Below, piece after piece: positions 25,397 through 34,166 of a stretch of 38,235 bases of DNA. Numbering within the stretch: the stretch's first letter is position 1; every line of letters begins with the position of its first letter. Source of the stretch: Opitutales bacterium (lineage in GTDB: Bacteria > Verrucomicrobiota > Verrucomicrobiia > Opitutales > Oceanipulchritudinaceae); the NCBI GenBank assembly GCA_020831585.1, contig JAFIGE010000037.1, forward strand, positions 1-38,235. The letters are read 5' to 3'. Made by a program: the position numbers and the translations under genes. The notes under the pieces were generated by a model. It had not been told where the DNA came from and did no database searches. It worked only from the letters and a program-made list of their open reading frames with translations.

Positions 25397-26551
25397 ATGG
25401 GTCGGTTTGTCATCGTCTGCGGCGGCACCGGTGGGCACCTCGCGCCCGGTGTGGCCATGGCTCAGGAACTGACCGCCCGAGGGCATACCTGCACGCTCAT
25501 CCTGAGTGAGAAGGAGGTGGATAGCCGCCTCGTCAAAAAGTATCCGGAATTTCCCGTCGTCCGCTCCCCCGGCAGTGGTTTTTCGATGCGCCCGCGGGGC
25601 TTCGTGAGGTTTTTATCGGGGGTCTTGCGCGCGATCTTTTTTGCCCTCCGCTGGTATCGGGACGAGCGTCCGGATGCCGTGCTCGCCTTCGGTGGTTTCC
25701 TTGCCACGGCCTATGTCCTGGCGGCGTCGTCACACGACATCCCGATCTTTCTCCACGAGGCCAATCGCAAACCGGGCAAAGCCATCCGCTTCCTGGCCCG
25801 CTTTGCCGACCGCGTTTACCTGCCCCACGATGTGAGCCTGCGCGCGCTCTGGATGTTTGGAGCGAAACACATTGGTTTTCCCATTCGCCGCGACGTGCGC
25901 CACCTGCCCAAGGAAATGGTGCGGCAATCCCTCGGCTTTCCGCGGCACGCCAAGTTGCTGGTGGTTTTTGGCGGCAGCCAGGGAGCCGTTGTTTTGAATG
26001 AATGGGCCGAGCAGCATCTCGAGTCCCTGACCTCCGATGGCATTCACCTCATCGTCATCACTGGTCCCGGCAAAGGCGAGGAGGTCTCGCACACACGCGT
26101 TTCCGAGAGCGGGGAAGCCGTGACGGCCCGGTTTCTCCCCTTTGCCGACTACATGGGCTCGCTTCTTTCCGCCGCGGACCTCGTGGTTTCCCGAGCAGGG
26201 GCAGGGAGTATTGCGGAGATCACCGAATGCCTTGCACCGGCCGTTCTCATTCCCTATCCCTATTCCGCCGATCAGCATCAGCAGGAAAACGCCGCCTATC
26301 TGGAGCGAAAGGGCGGGTGCCTACTCCTTCCGCAATCGGACATGAAGGGCCTCTACCGGGAGGTGCTCGATCTGATCTTCAACGACTGGCTCCTCTCCCG
26401 GATGCGCGGGAATCTGCGCGCTCTCCAGCGGGGCAACGAGGCCGCCCATATTGCCGACGATATGGAGCGCATTCTCATCCGTCTCCGGGGCGAACGCGAA
26501 GCGCCCGAGAGTCTGTCCCGGGAAGAGGAAGAAGCGGAGGTGCGCGCATGA
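25397..26551 (+). CDS. murG: Lipid II synthase MurG
   Basis: A 384-residue GT28 glycosyltransferase that adds GlcNAc to lipid I on the cytoplasmic face of the membrane. Motifs: the N-terminal GGTGGHLAPGVAMAQEL (glycine-rich loop); FGGFLATAYVLAA; HEANRKPGKAIRFLARFAD; the linker GGSQGAVVLNEW; and the UDP-GlcNAc site SRAGAGSIAEITECLAPAVLIPYPYSADQHQQENAAYL. The first glycine loop is complete. Start: ATG at 25397 with GGAGAAAGAG upstream. The stop overlaps ddl by ATGA. Confidence 0.94.
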   Translation: MGRFVIVCGGTGGHLAPGVAMAQELTARGHTCTLILSEKEVDSRLVKKYPEFPVVRSPGSGFSMRPRGFVRFLSGVLRAIFFALRWYRDERPDAVLAFGGFLATAYVLAASSHDIPIFLHEANRKPGKAIRFLARFADRVYLPHDVSLRALWMFGAKHIGFPIRRDVRHLPKEMVRQSLGFPRHAKLLVVFGGSQGAVVLNEWAEQHLESLTSDGIHLIVITGPGKGEEVSHTRVSESGEAVTARFLPFADYMGSLLSAADLVVSRAGAGSIAEITECLAPAVLIPYPYSADQHQQENAAYLERKGGCLLLPQSDMKGLYREVLDLIFNDWLLSRMRGNLRALQRGNEAAHIADDMERILIRLRGEREAPESLSREEEEAEVRA

Positions 26552-27501
26552 GCTTGCCCTCGCCAACCCCGGTCATTGCAGTCCTGTGCGGGGGTCCCGG
26601 TGCGGAGTGCGAAGTCTCCCGCAACTCGGGCCGGGCAGTTTACGAGGCTCTGGCTCCGCGCATGCCCGCCGAACTCCACGACCTCGCCGGGACCGAACTG
26701 CCCGCGTCCCTCAACCCCGCCACGCACATTGTCCTGCCGGTCATCCACGGCACCTTCGGCGAAGACGGCCAACTTCAGGCGCTCCTCGATCAGGCGGGCT
26801 TTCATTATGCCGGTTGCGATGCGGCAGCCAGTTGCCTCTGTATCGACAAAATGGAGACAAAGCGGGTCGTTGCCGCTGCCGGCCTGCCGGTTATCCGCGG
26901 ATGGCAACACGGCCCCGCTGCGCCGCTCGATCCGGCCGCCATCGATGATACGGGGATGCGCGGATTCATCGCCAAGCCCCGCGCCGAGGGCAGCAGTGTC
27001 GGCCTCACCGTTTTGGCGGACCGCGCCGCACTGCTTCGTTTCCTCGCGCAGTCACCGACTCACGACTGGGTAATCGAAGAACGCATTATCGGTTGCGATG
27101 TCACCGTGGGCATTCTCGATGGCGAGCCCATGGGGGTCATTGGTATCCACCCGGAGGGCGGTCTCTACGATTACCAGCGCAAATACACCGCCGGTCAGAC
27201 GCGGTATGAAGTCCCCGCTGTGCTTCCCGATGACCTTACCGAGCAGTTGCGTGCGGCTTCGGCGAAGGTGTTCGCCGCCTGTGGGTGTCGCGATTTCGCG
27301 CGGGTCGATTGGATGCTCAGCGGGGCGCGGCAACCTTTCTTCCTGGAAGTGAACACGCTCCCGGGGATGACCGCGACGAGCCTCTTCCCAAAGTCCGCTT
27401 CCGTATCCGGTATCGACTTTCCCACTCTTGTCGAACGCATGGTCGCGGGTGCCCGCCATCGCCATGCCCACCCATTTCACCCCAGGCCCGTTTCCCGATG
27501 A
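26548..27501 (+). CDS. ddl: D-alanine--D-alanine ligase
   Basis: A 317-residue ATP-grasp enzyme joining two D-alanines for MurF. Blocks: VLCGGPGAECEVSRNSG at the N-terminus; PVIHGTFGEDGQLQALLDQAGFHYAGCDAAASCLCIDKMETKRVV; IAKPRAEGSSVGLTVL; VIEERIIGCDVTVGIL; GLYDYQRKYTAGQTRYEVPA (the Tyr-containing loop that favours D-Ala over D-Lac); and FARVDWML followed by EVNTLPGMTATSLFPKSA. The real start is the ATG at 26548 overlapping the murG stop; the frame stays open upstream inside murG, without Ddl-like sequence. murC and murB, often found before ddl, are not here. Confidence 0.94.
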   Translation: MSLPSPTPVIAVLCGGPGAECEVSRNSGRAVYEALAPRMPAELHDLAGTELPASLNPATHIVLPVIHGTFGEDGQLQALLDQAGFHYAGCDAAASCLCIDKMETKRVVAAAGLPVIRGWQHGPAAPLDPAAIDDTGMRGFIAKPRAEGSSVGLTVLADRAALLRFLAQSPTHDWVIEERIIGCDVTVGILDGEPMGVIGIHPEGGLYDYQRKYTAGQTRYEVPAVLPDDLTEQLRAASAKVFAACGCRDFARVDWMLSGARQPFFLEVNTLPGMTATSLFPKSASVSGIDFPTLVERMVAGARHRHAHPFHPRPVSR

Positions 27502-28409
27502 AAAAGAAAGCCGAGAAAAAGAACAACCCCACCAATTGGCGGGAAATCCAGCAGAGCGGACGTCAAACCCGCACGCCCATTGCCCTGCGCCAACGCCGTC
27601 TTGCTTTGCTCAAAGTGGGGCTGGTTGCCATGATCGTGCTCATCGCCATCGGCTCCGTCGGTTACACGGCGCATTTCATGCACAGCGAGTTCACCCGCAA
27701 TAGCCCCTTGCGCCAAGAGAAGCCACTCTCCCGCGTGGTTTTTGAGTCCGACGGGGTTCTCAACGGAGATTGGCTCCTGGCCCACCTTCCTTTCGAGATT
27801 GGCACTGACATCTTTTCCCTCGACGTCCATGCAATCAAGCGCGAGGTCGAGAGCCATGGACAGGTGCGTGAGGCGAGCGTCTCCATCGAGCTCCCCAATA
27901 CCATCGTCGTCCGTGTCCGGGAGCAGATTCCCTTGCTGCGTGCGCGTGTGCCGGATGCCAACGGGGGCGCGCGCACCCTTCTCATTTCCGAAACCGGTGA
28001 GGTCTATGAGGGCACGCTCTATCCGCCCGATACGCTCCGCCGCCTGCCGGCCGTCACCGGCGTGCGCCTGATCGCTCACGAGAACGGCTTTGTTCCGCTC
28101 GAAGGAATGAAAGTCATCGCCGATCTGATTTACCTCACGCGCGAAGTCGCCCCCCACATTTTTGCGGATTGGCGGTGGATTTCCCTCGAACGTTTCCGTC
28201 CCGATGTTTTCGCCCCCGGTGTCGAAATCGAGGTGCGCGGTCGCTTTATCGATACCCTCCTGCTCACCCCCTACGATTTTGAAGCCCAGCTCCTTCATCT
28301 CGACGGCGTTCTCGATGCCGCGCGCCGCCGGGGAGCGCGCGGCTTGGAGATGGTCGATCTGACCATTCCCGATCGCGCCGTTGTCCGCTTCGCCCAAGCC
28401 ACGCGGTGA
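27498..28409 (+). CDS. ftsQ: Cell division protein FtsQ
   Basis: A 303-residue bitopic division protein. It has a basic cytoplasmic N-terminus (MKKKAEKKNNPTNWREIQ), a membrane span (about residues 38-62) and a periplasmic POTRA region with VVFESDGVLNGDWLLAHLPFEIGTDIFSLDVHAIKREVESHGQVREASVSIELPNTIVVRVREQIPLLRAR, followed by the FtsQ beta domain. FtsQ recruits FtsL/FtsB to the ring. The ATG at 27498 overlaps the ddl stop by ATGA. Sequence identity to well-studied FtsQ is low, but topology, the POTRA pattern and position agree. Confidence 0.88.
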   Translation: MKKKAEKKNNPTNWREIQQSGRQTRTPIALRQRRLALLKVGLVAMIVLIAIGSVGYTAHFMHSEFTRNSPLRQEKPLSRVVFESDGVLNGDWLLAHLPFEIGTDIFSLDVHAIKREVESHGQVREASVSIELPNTIVVRVREQIPLLRARVPDANGGARTLLISETGEVYEGTLYPPDTLRRLPAVTGVRLIAHENGFVPLEGMKVIADLIYLTREVAPHIFADWRWISLERFRPDVFAPGVEIEVRGRFIDTLLLTPYDFEAQLLHLDGVLDAARRRGARGLEMVDLTIPDRAVVRFAQATR

Positions 28410-28458
28410 GTTTTGCTTCTCGATAACCATCCATCAAACACCAGGAAAGCACAGTCCT

Positions 28459-29670
28459 ATGCCACGCAGCCGAATCATTGCCGGAGTTGAAATTGGAACA
28501 AGCAAGGTCGCCGTCCTCGTTGGAGAGGTCATCGACGGTCGCTCCCTCAACATCATTGCCCTCGGTCAGGCCACCTCGCGGGGCGTGCGCAAAGGGGTGA
28601 TCTACGACACCGCCGCCGCCGGCCACTCGGTCCACGCCGCCCTGCGCTCGGCCGAACACAACGCCGGTGCCGCCATCGAATCCGTCTATCTGGCCGTTAC
28701 CGGCGGACACCTCGATGGCTTCGAAAATTCCGGGGTCGTCACGGTGGAGGATGCCGACAACTGGGTGAGCCCGAACGATGTGCAACGCGCCGCCCAGAGC
28801 GCCCGCGCCAAGGCCCTTCCCGATGGCCGCCTTTACCTCACCCACGTGCGTGGCCGCGCTTTCCTCGACGGATCGGAAAACCCGCATCCGATCAAACAAC
28901 AGGGGTCCAAACTCGAACTGCGCTACTGGCACATCCACGCGAGTCGCCGGGAGGTGGAAAACCTTCTCTGGGTCATCAATGGTTACAACGATCTGAACGT
29001 GCAGGAGGTCATCCCCGGCAGCATCGCATCGGGGCACATCGCCACCACCCCGGAGGAGCGCGGTCTTGGAGCCCTCGTGGTCGACATTGGCGCGGGCACC
29101 ACCGACTACGCGCTCTATCGCAAAGGCAAGGTCGAGCGCACCGGAGTCATTCCCGTTGGCGGGGATCACCTCACCAACGACCTCAGCATGGCCTTCCGCA
29201 TCTCCTTTAAACAAGCGGAGAGCCTCAAGCTTCGCTATGGCACCGCTCTTCTTGAGCCGGATAAGTCAAGAAAAGTGATGTTGATGGGCGATTATCAGAT
29301 CGGTGACCGCGAGCTGCCCCTGCACTCCATCACGCGGGTTATCAATCTTCGCCTCGGCGAAACCCTCGCTTTTATTAAAAACAAGTTGGGCAGCGCGATC
29401 AGCCAGCAAAACACCCCCGCCGGGGTCCTCCTCACCGGCGGCACCGCGCAGATGCCGCAAATCGCCACCCTCGGGCGCCAGATCTTCGGTGTGGAGACGC
29501 GGGTTGCCGATTCGCCCGATTGGATCCGGCGGGAAGACCTGCGCTCGCCCGAGTTCCACTCCGTCATCGGTCTGTTGCGCTTCGGTGTGCAGGGCGGGGC
29601 GCTCGACGATGTTGCTCAGCCGCAAACCAAGTCCGGCTTCTGGCCGCGCATTGGGCAGTTTTTCAAATAA
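28459..29670 (+). CDS. ftsA: Cell division protein FtsA
   Basis: A 403-residue actin-like ATPase that tethers FtsZ to the membrane. Actin-fold blocks: GVEIGTSKVAVLVGEV (phosphate 1), LVVDIGAGTTDYALYRKGK (phosphate 2), VILPVGGDHLTNDLSMAF-like connect region and GVLLTGGTAQMPQIATLGRQIFG (adenosine). The 1C domain lies at about residues 80-170. The C-terminus ends in a short amphipathic helix, FWPRIGQFFK, the usual membrane-targeting tail. Start: ATG at 28459 with AGGAAA upstream, 49 bases after ftsQ. FtsA binds the FtsZ C-terminal peptide, which is conserved in the FtsZ encoded next. Confidence 0.94.
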   Translation: MPRSRIIAGVEIGTSKVAVLVGEVIDGRSLNIIALGQATSRGVRKGVIYDTAAAGHSVHAALRSAEHNAGAAIESVYLAVTGGHLDGFENSGVVTVEDADNWVSPNDVQRAAQSARAKALPDGRLYLTHVRGRAFLDGSENPHPIKQQGSKLELRYWHIHASRREVENLLWVINGYNDLNVQEVIPGSIASGHIATTPEERGLGALVVDIGAGTTDYALYRKGKVERTGVIPVGGDHLTNDLSMAFRISFKQAESLKLRYGTALLEPDKSRKVMLMGDYQIGDRELPLHSITRVINLRLGETLAFIKNKLGSAISQQNTPAGVLLTGGTAQMPQIATLGRQIFGVETRVADSPDWIRREDLRSPEFHSVIGLLRFGVQGGALDDVAQPQTKSGFWPRIGQFFK

Positions 29671-29688
29671 AACCAAGGAGCCCGACCG

Positions 29689-31149
29689 ATGAACGATCCT
29701 CATGCCTCTTCTTCCGGGAACCGCCCCGGCGATCCCTTCGAAAACTCCCCGCTCCTTCGCATCAAGGTCGTCGGGGTGGGAGGTGCCGGCACAAACGTGG
29801 TCGACCGCATGCGCATGTGTGGCGATTCCGAGCTGGAACTCGCTGTTGTCGGCACCGCGCGCAAGTGCCTGGTCGATTCGCCCGTGCCCGAAAAGGTTAT
29901 GATCGGCGCGGAGATCACCTGCGGCTTCAGCGCCGGAGGGGATGTCGATCTTGGTCGGAAAGCCGCCGAGGCCGACCGCCCCGCCTTGCAGAAACTGTTC
30001 GCCGGAGTGGATCTCGTTTTCCTCGTCGCCGGGGTAGGGCGGGGGACCGGTAGCGGCGCCGCGCCCGTCGTCGCCGAAGAGGCGGCCAAAGCCGGGGCTC
30101 TTGTTGTGGGTTTTGTTCTGCTCCCGTTTTCGCGCGAGGGTTCGCGCCGGGCGCGCGCTGCCGAGGAGGCCGTGGTCCGCTTGCGCAACGCGTGTCATTG
30201 CGTCATCGCCTTGCCCAACGACCTCATTTCCCAGCACACCGATGAGGAGACCAGCATCCTCGAAGCGCTCGGCGTAGCGGATGAGTGGATACGCCGGGGC
30301 ACCTTTGCCATTGCCTCCATGGTGCGCGAAAGCGGGCTCATCAATGTGGACTTCGCCACCCTCCGCCAAGCCTTCCCCTTCTTCGGTGGCAAGGCGCTCT
30401 TTGGTCTGGGGCGCGCCGAGGGTGCGGGCTTCGTCGAAAAGGCGCTCCAGGATTTGGCCCTGTGTCCGCTCCTTCATCTTCCCGACAACCGCTACGTCCG
30501 CCGAACCGACAGCCTCATTCTCCACCTGCGCGGCGGACCCGATCTCACCATGACAGCGGTCAACCGCGTCATGGACTTCGTCACGGAAAAGTTTGGCTGC
30601 CGCGATAACACCGTTCTCGGTGCCGTCATCGACAGCCGCCTCAAAGGAAAGTTGGAAATCACCATCATCGGCACGGTCGATGTCACTGGTGCGCGCCGTC
30701 CGCCCGCCAATGTCACCCACCCGCCGCGCGCGGCCGCGCACAGCCCCGCGTCCTTTGCCCTCACCCCGCCCGCTCCGGCCCCCGCGGCCCGCGAGCCGAT
30801 TTTGCCCCCGCCGGAGCCGGAACTGCCGGACACCCCGGCAGAGATCGCGGCGGAAATTGAGGAGCCGGACACCCCGGAGCCCGTCGCCGTTGCGGCCGAG
30901 AGCGAAAGGGACAGCGGTTTCATCGATTTCGAAACCGGGAGGCCCGTGGGAGCCTCCGCCCCCGCCGCCTCACAATCCGAGGGACGCGGCAAGCGGCAAG
31001 CCGCCAACGAAGCCCAGTGCGAGCTGCCCTTCCCGGGCGAAGAAGAAGCGCGCGGTCACTTTGAGAGCACCGCGCGCTACGATCTCGACGGTCAGGATCT
31101 GGACGTGCCCACCTTTATCCGGCGGCACGTTCGCATTGCCCTCCACTGA
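29689..31149 (+). CDS. ftsZ: FtsZ with altered GTPase site residues
   Basis: A 486-residue tubulin-like protein that forms the division ring. The fold is clear: T1 loop IKVVGVGGAGTNVV, T4 region AGVGRGTGSGAAPVV, T6 ALPND, T7 LINVDFATLR and a long C-terminal domain. Residues 330-460 are a Pro/Ala/Glu-rich linker, and the conserved C-terminal peptide LDVPTFIRR (FtsA binding) follows near the end. Several active-site residues differ from the usual FtsZ. The T2 motif NTDAQ is GTARK (55-59), the signature GGGTGTG has Arg118 as its second residue, and the T7 catalytic Asp (NVDFAD) is Thr224. The T3 loop is also changed (GFSAGGDVD). The codons are unambiguous, and Asp to Thr needs two base changes. 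GTP hydrolysis is therefore doubtful by analogy with E. coli Asp212, though polymerisation may remain. It lies 18 bases after ftsA. Confidence 0.93.
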   Translation: MNDPHASSSGNRPGDPFENSPLLRIKVVGVGGAGTNVVDRMRMCGDSELELAVVGTARKCLVDSPVPEKVMIGAEITCGFSAGGDVDLGRKAAEADRPALQKLFAGVDLVFLVAGVGRGTGSGAAPVVAEEAAKAGALVVGFVLLPFSREGSRRARAAEEAVVRLRNACHCVIALPNDLISQHTDEETSILEALGVADEWIRRGTFAIASMVRESGLINVDFATLRQAFPFFGGKALFGLGRAEGAGFVEKALQDLALCPLLHLPDNRYVRRTDSLILHLRGGPDLTMTAVNRVMDFVTEKFGCRDNTVLGAVIDSRLKGKLEITIIGTVDVTGARRPPANVTHPPRAAAHSPASFALTPPAPAPAAREPILPPPEPELPDTPAEIAAEIEEPDTPEPVAVAAESERDSGFIDFETGRPVGASAPAASQSEGRGKRQAANEAQCELPFPGEEEARGHFESTARYDLDGQDLDVPTFIRRHVRIALH

Positions 31150-31171
31150 TCGGGCGCTCTTTCTCTTCCAA

Positions 31172-32956
31172 ATGCTCGCATTGCGCAAAGTCCGCCTCGC
31201 TTGGGGCGAGCCACCCGTCCTCGACGATGTCTCCATCGAAATCCTTCCCGGTGAACGGGTCGGCCTCGTCGGGCGCAACGGCACCGGAAAAACCTCCCTC
31301 CTGCGCCTCTTTGCGGGCGAGTTTCCACCCGACGCCGGAGAGGTTTATCGCTCCCCCGGCACCCGCCTGGCCTACCTGCCCCAGGATGTTCCCGCCGATC
31401 TCTCCGGCACCGTGGGCGAGTGGGTCACCGCCGGGTTGGACGGGCTCGACCTCTCCGAGTGGGATCGCACCACACGCGTGGAGCGCGTCCTTCAAACCAG
31501 CGGCCTCGACGCCGAACTCTCCCTCGACGGCCTTTCCGCCGGCATGAAGCGCCGCGTCGGCTTGGCCCGCTGTCTGGCAACCGACCCCGATTACCTTGTT
31601 CTTGACGAGCCCACCAACCACCTCGACATCCCGTCCATCATCGCCCTCGAGGAGACCCTCCAAAGCTACCGCAAAACGCTCCTCTTCGTCACCCACGACC
31701 GGGAGTTTCTCCAACGCATCGCCGGGCGCATTCTCGATCTCGACCGCGGCCGCCTCACCGCTTACGCGTGCGACTACGACACCTACCTCGTCCGCAAAGA
31801 AGAACTCCTCGCTGCGGAGGAAAAGGAACAGGCGCAGGCCGACAAATTTCGCGCGCAGGAAGAGGTCTGGATCCGCCGGGGCATCCAGGCCCGCCGCACC
31901 CGCAACGAAGGGCGCGTCCGCCGCCTCTTCGCTCTTCGCGAGGCCCACCGCGAGCGCCGCGCCCGCGTCGGCAATGTCCAAATGGCCATCGCCGATTCCG
32001 ACCGCTCGGGCGATAAAGTCGTCGCTCTCGACGAAGTGAGCATCGCTTACGGTGGGCGCGCCATCCTCGATAACGTCTCCGGCCTCATCTACCGGGGCGA
32101 CCGCATCGGCCTCATCGGCCCCAATGGCGCCGGCAAATCCACCCTTATCCGGCTCCTCCTCGGGCGCATTCAGCCCGACAAGGGCACCGTCACGCGCGGC
32201 ACCAACTTGCGCATCGCCTATTTCGATCAAATGCGCGAAACCCTCGACCCCGCCGCCACCGTCTTCGATGCCGTTGCCGATGGCAATGAGGAGGTGGAAA
32301 TCAATGGCAAGCGCCGCCACGTCATCTCCTATTTGCAGGACTTCCTCTTTTCCCCGGACCGGATTCGCGGACCCGTCTCTGTCCTCTCCGGCGGTGAGCG
32401 TAACCGCCTTCTCCTCGCCCGCCTCTTCACGCGCCCCTTTAACTTCCTCGTCCTCGACGAACCCACCAACGACCTCGACCTCGAAACCCTCGAACTCCTC
32501 GAAAACCTTCTCGACGACTACAGCGGCACGCTCCTTCTCGTGAGCCACGACCGGCGCTTTCTCAATGGAGTCGTCACCGACCTGTGGGTCATGGAAGGCG
32601 ACGGAGCCGTGCACACCCTCGCGGGAGATTATCGCGACTTCGAGCTGTGGCAAGCCCGCCGCGCCGGCCCCGCCCCGTCCATCCGGGAAAAGGCCGCTCC
32701 CCCGCGCGCCCCCAAACCCCGCAAGTTCCTCAACCGCGAACGCTGGGAATGGGAACGCCTCCCCAACGAAATCGAAGCCCTCGAAGAAGAGGAAAAAGCC
32801 CTCACCGCCCGCCTCGCCGACCCCAACCTCTACACCTCCGCCCCGGAGGAAGTCACCCGAATCCGTGACCGCCTCCAGGAAATCACCCAAGCCACCACAG
32901 AGAAATTCAACCGCTGGGAACAACTCGAAACCCTCAAAAACCAACTGGAACCCTGA
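31172..32956 (+). CDS. uup: ABC-F family ATPase Uup
   Basis: A 594-residue soluble ABC-F protein with two ATP-binding domains and no membrane part. The first Walker A is GLVGRNGTGKTSLL and the second is GLIGPNGAGKSTLI; Walker B sequences are LVLDEPTNHLD and LVLDEPTNDLD. The linker between them contains EEVWIRRGIQARRTRNEGRVRRL, closely like E. coli Uup, and a C-terminal coiled coil (about 530-594) matches Uup's DNA- and ribosome-binding tail. The first ABC signature reads LSAGMKRR instead of LSGG; the second is normal (LSGGERNR). ABC-F proteins act on the ribosome, and Uup also affects transposon excision. It starts 22 bases after ftsZ and may be co-transcribed. Confidence 0.92.
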   Translation: MLALRKVRLAWGEPPVLDDVSIEILPGERVGLVGRNGTGKTSLLRLFAGEFPPDAGEVYRSPGTRLAYLPQDVPADLSGTVGEWVTAGLDGLDLSEWDRTTRVERVLQTSGLDAELSLDGLSAGMKRRVGLARCLATDPDYLVLDEPTNHLDIPSIIALEETLQSYRKTLLFVTHDREFLQRIAGRILDLDRGRLTAYACDYDTYLVRKEELLAAEEKEQAQADKFRAQEEVWIRRGIQARRTRNEGRVRRLFALREAHRERRARVGNVQMAIADSDRSGDKVVALDEVSIAYGGRAILDNVSGLIYRGDRIGLIGPNGAGKSTLIRLLLGRIQPDKGTVTRGTNLRIAYFDQMRETLDPAATVFDAVADGNEEVEINGKRRHVISYLQDFLFSPDRIRGPVSVLSGGERNRLLLARLFTRPFNFLVLDEPTNDLDLETLELLENLLDDYSGTLLLVSHDRRFLNGVVTDLWVMEGDGAVHTLAGDYRDFELWQARRAGPAPSIREKAAPPRAPKPRKFLNRERWEWERLPNEIEALEEEEKALTARLADPNLYTSAPEEVTRIRDRLQEITQATTEKFNRWEQLETLKNQLEP

Positions 32957-33018
32957 TCTTCTCAAAAATTTCTCTCTCGCATAAATAATTTATTTTGAAA
33001 AATATTATTGACTTTTGG
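32957..33018 (+). promoter_or_regulatory. AT-rich spacer with possible RAYT promoter
   Basis: The 62 bases between uup and the transposase gene are by far the most AT-rich in this part of the window (TAAATAATTTATTTTG and neighbours). Several TAAT/TATT -10-like hexamers occur. No intrinsic terminator for uup is visible. Confidence 0.3.
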
Positions 33019-34164
33019 ATGAGTGATCTTCGGGATGGCGAAATGGAAGACAGTGTGGCGATCGGATTTGCGAAGGGGCTTTTGCCGAAGCGGGGGCGGC
33101 GGCGGCCCCGTGTCTTGGGGAAGCCGGGGAGGGCGGCTGTTTACCATGTGGTGAGCCGGACGTGCGGGCAGGAGTTTCTCCTGGGAATGGTGGAGAAGGA
33201 GCGGATGCGCGATCTCATCGGACGGGTGGCGGGGTTTTGTGGCGTGGAGCTCTTGACCTATTGCATTCTGGACAACCACTTCCACTTGCTGGTGGAGGTG
33301 CCGGGGAAAGTGGGGGAACTGGACGACGCGGAGTTGATCCGGCGGGCGGGGTTCCTTTACGGGGGCAAGGCGCGTCCGGGTCAGCCGCTGACGCTGTCAA
33401 TGGTGGAGGGAGCGCTGGCGGAGGGCGGGGCGACGCGGGCCTATATGCGGGAACTCTTGATGCGTCGGATGGGGAGTTTACCGATGTTTGTGAAGCTGCT
33501 GAAGCAGCGGTTTTCGATCCGTTACAATCGCTTAAACGAGCGGAAGGGGACGCTGTGGGAGGGGCCATTCCGGAGTGTGCTGGTGGAGAACTCGCGGGAG
33601 GCGCTGGCGCTGGTGGGGGCGTACATCGATCTGAACGCGGTGCGAGCAGGGATTGTGGAGGATCCGAAGGACTATCGCTATTGCGGCTATGGTGAGGCGG
33701 TGGGGAAGGGGAAGTTGGGCGGGTATGCGCTGTTAGTGCGTTTGGCGGGAATGGGTTTTGGGGCGGAGTTGTTGAAGATGGAAGCGGAAACGGAGACAAT
33801 TTCCGATGGGACGGCACTTCGTTGCACCCAGGATAGAGTGGAGGCGGCGGGGCAGCTTTACCGCTTGCTGATGTTTGAGGAGGCGACGGATGGGAGCGCG
33901 TCTGAAAAGGGGCGGGTGTTACCGAAGGCGGTTTTTTGGCGAGTGGATGCGGCCGGGGGTGGTTTGTCGAGGGGGCAATTGCTGCGTTGCCGGATTCGCT
34001 ATCTGACGGAGGGCGCGGTGATCGGGAGCCGTGCGTTTGTGGAGGATTGGTTTGCGGGGGTGCGCGGCGCGTTTGGAGGCCGGGAGACCGGTGCGCGTCC
34101 GATGAAGGGCGGGGACTTCGGTGATTTGTGCGCGCTGAGGGATTTGCGCGATCCGCTTGGTTGA
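33019..34164 (+). CDS. REP-associated tyrosine transposase (RAYT, Y1/HUH)
   Basis: A 381-residue protein whose N-terminal 200 residues are a Y1 transposase domain. YHVVSRTCGQE is the first strand, LTYCILDNHFHLLVEVP carries the HUH metal motif (H-F-H, residues 87-89), and LKQRFSIRYNRLNERKGTLWEGPFRS holds the likely catalytic Tyr (about residue 169); AYIDLNAVRAGIVEDPKDYRYCGYGEA is the typical RAYT closing block. About 180 further C-terminal residues are a DnaA-like helical extension or of unknown fold. RAYTs nick DNA at REP hairpins, and REP-like repeats are present at 21-2452. Codon use is heavily G-ending (GGG, GCG), unlike the C-ending neighbours, which suggests separate acquisition. Start: ATG at 33019; the ATG at 33043 is an alternative. 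Confidence 0.85.
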   Translation: MSDLRDGEMEDSVAIGFAKGLLPKRGRRRPRVLGKPGRAAVYHVVSRTCGQEFLLGMVEKERMRDLIGRVAGFCGVELLTYCILDNHFHLLVEVPGKVGELDDAELIRRAGFLYGGKARPGQPLTLSMVEGALAEGGATRAYMRELLMRRMGSLPMFVKLLKQRFSIRYNRLNERKGTLWEGPFRSVLVENSREALALVGAYIDLNAVRAGIVEDPKDYRYCGYGEAVGKGKLGGYALLVRLAGMGFGAELLKMEAETETISDGTALRCTQDRVEAAGQLYRLLMFEEATDGSASEKGRVLPKAVFWRVDAAGGGLSRGQLLRCRIRYLTEGAVIGSRAFVEDWFAGVRGAFGGRETGARPMKGGDFGDLCALRDLRDPLG

Positions 34165-34166
34165 CC

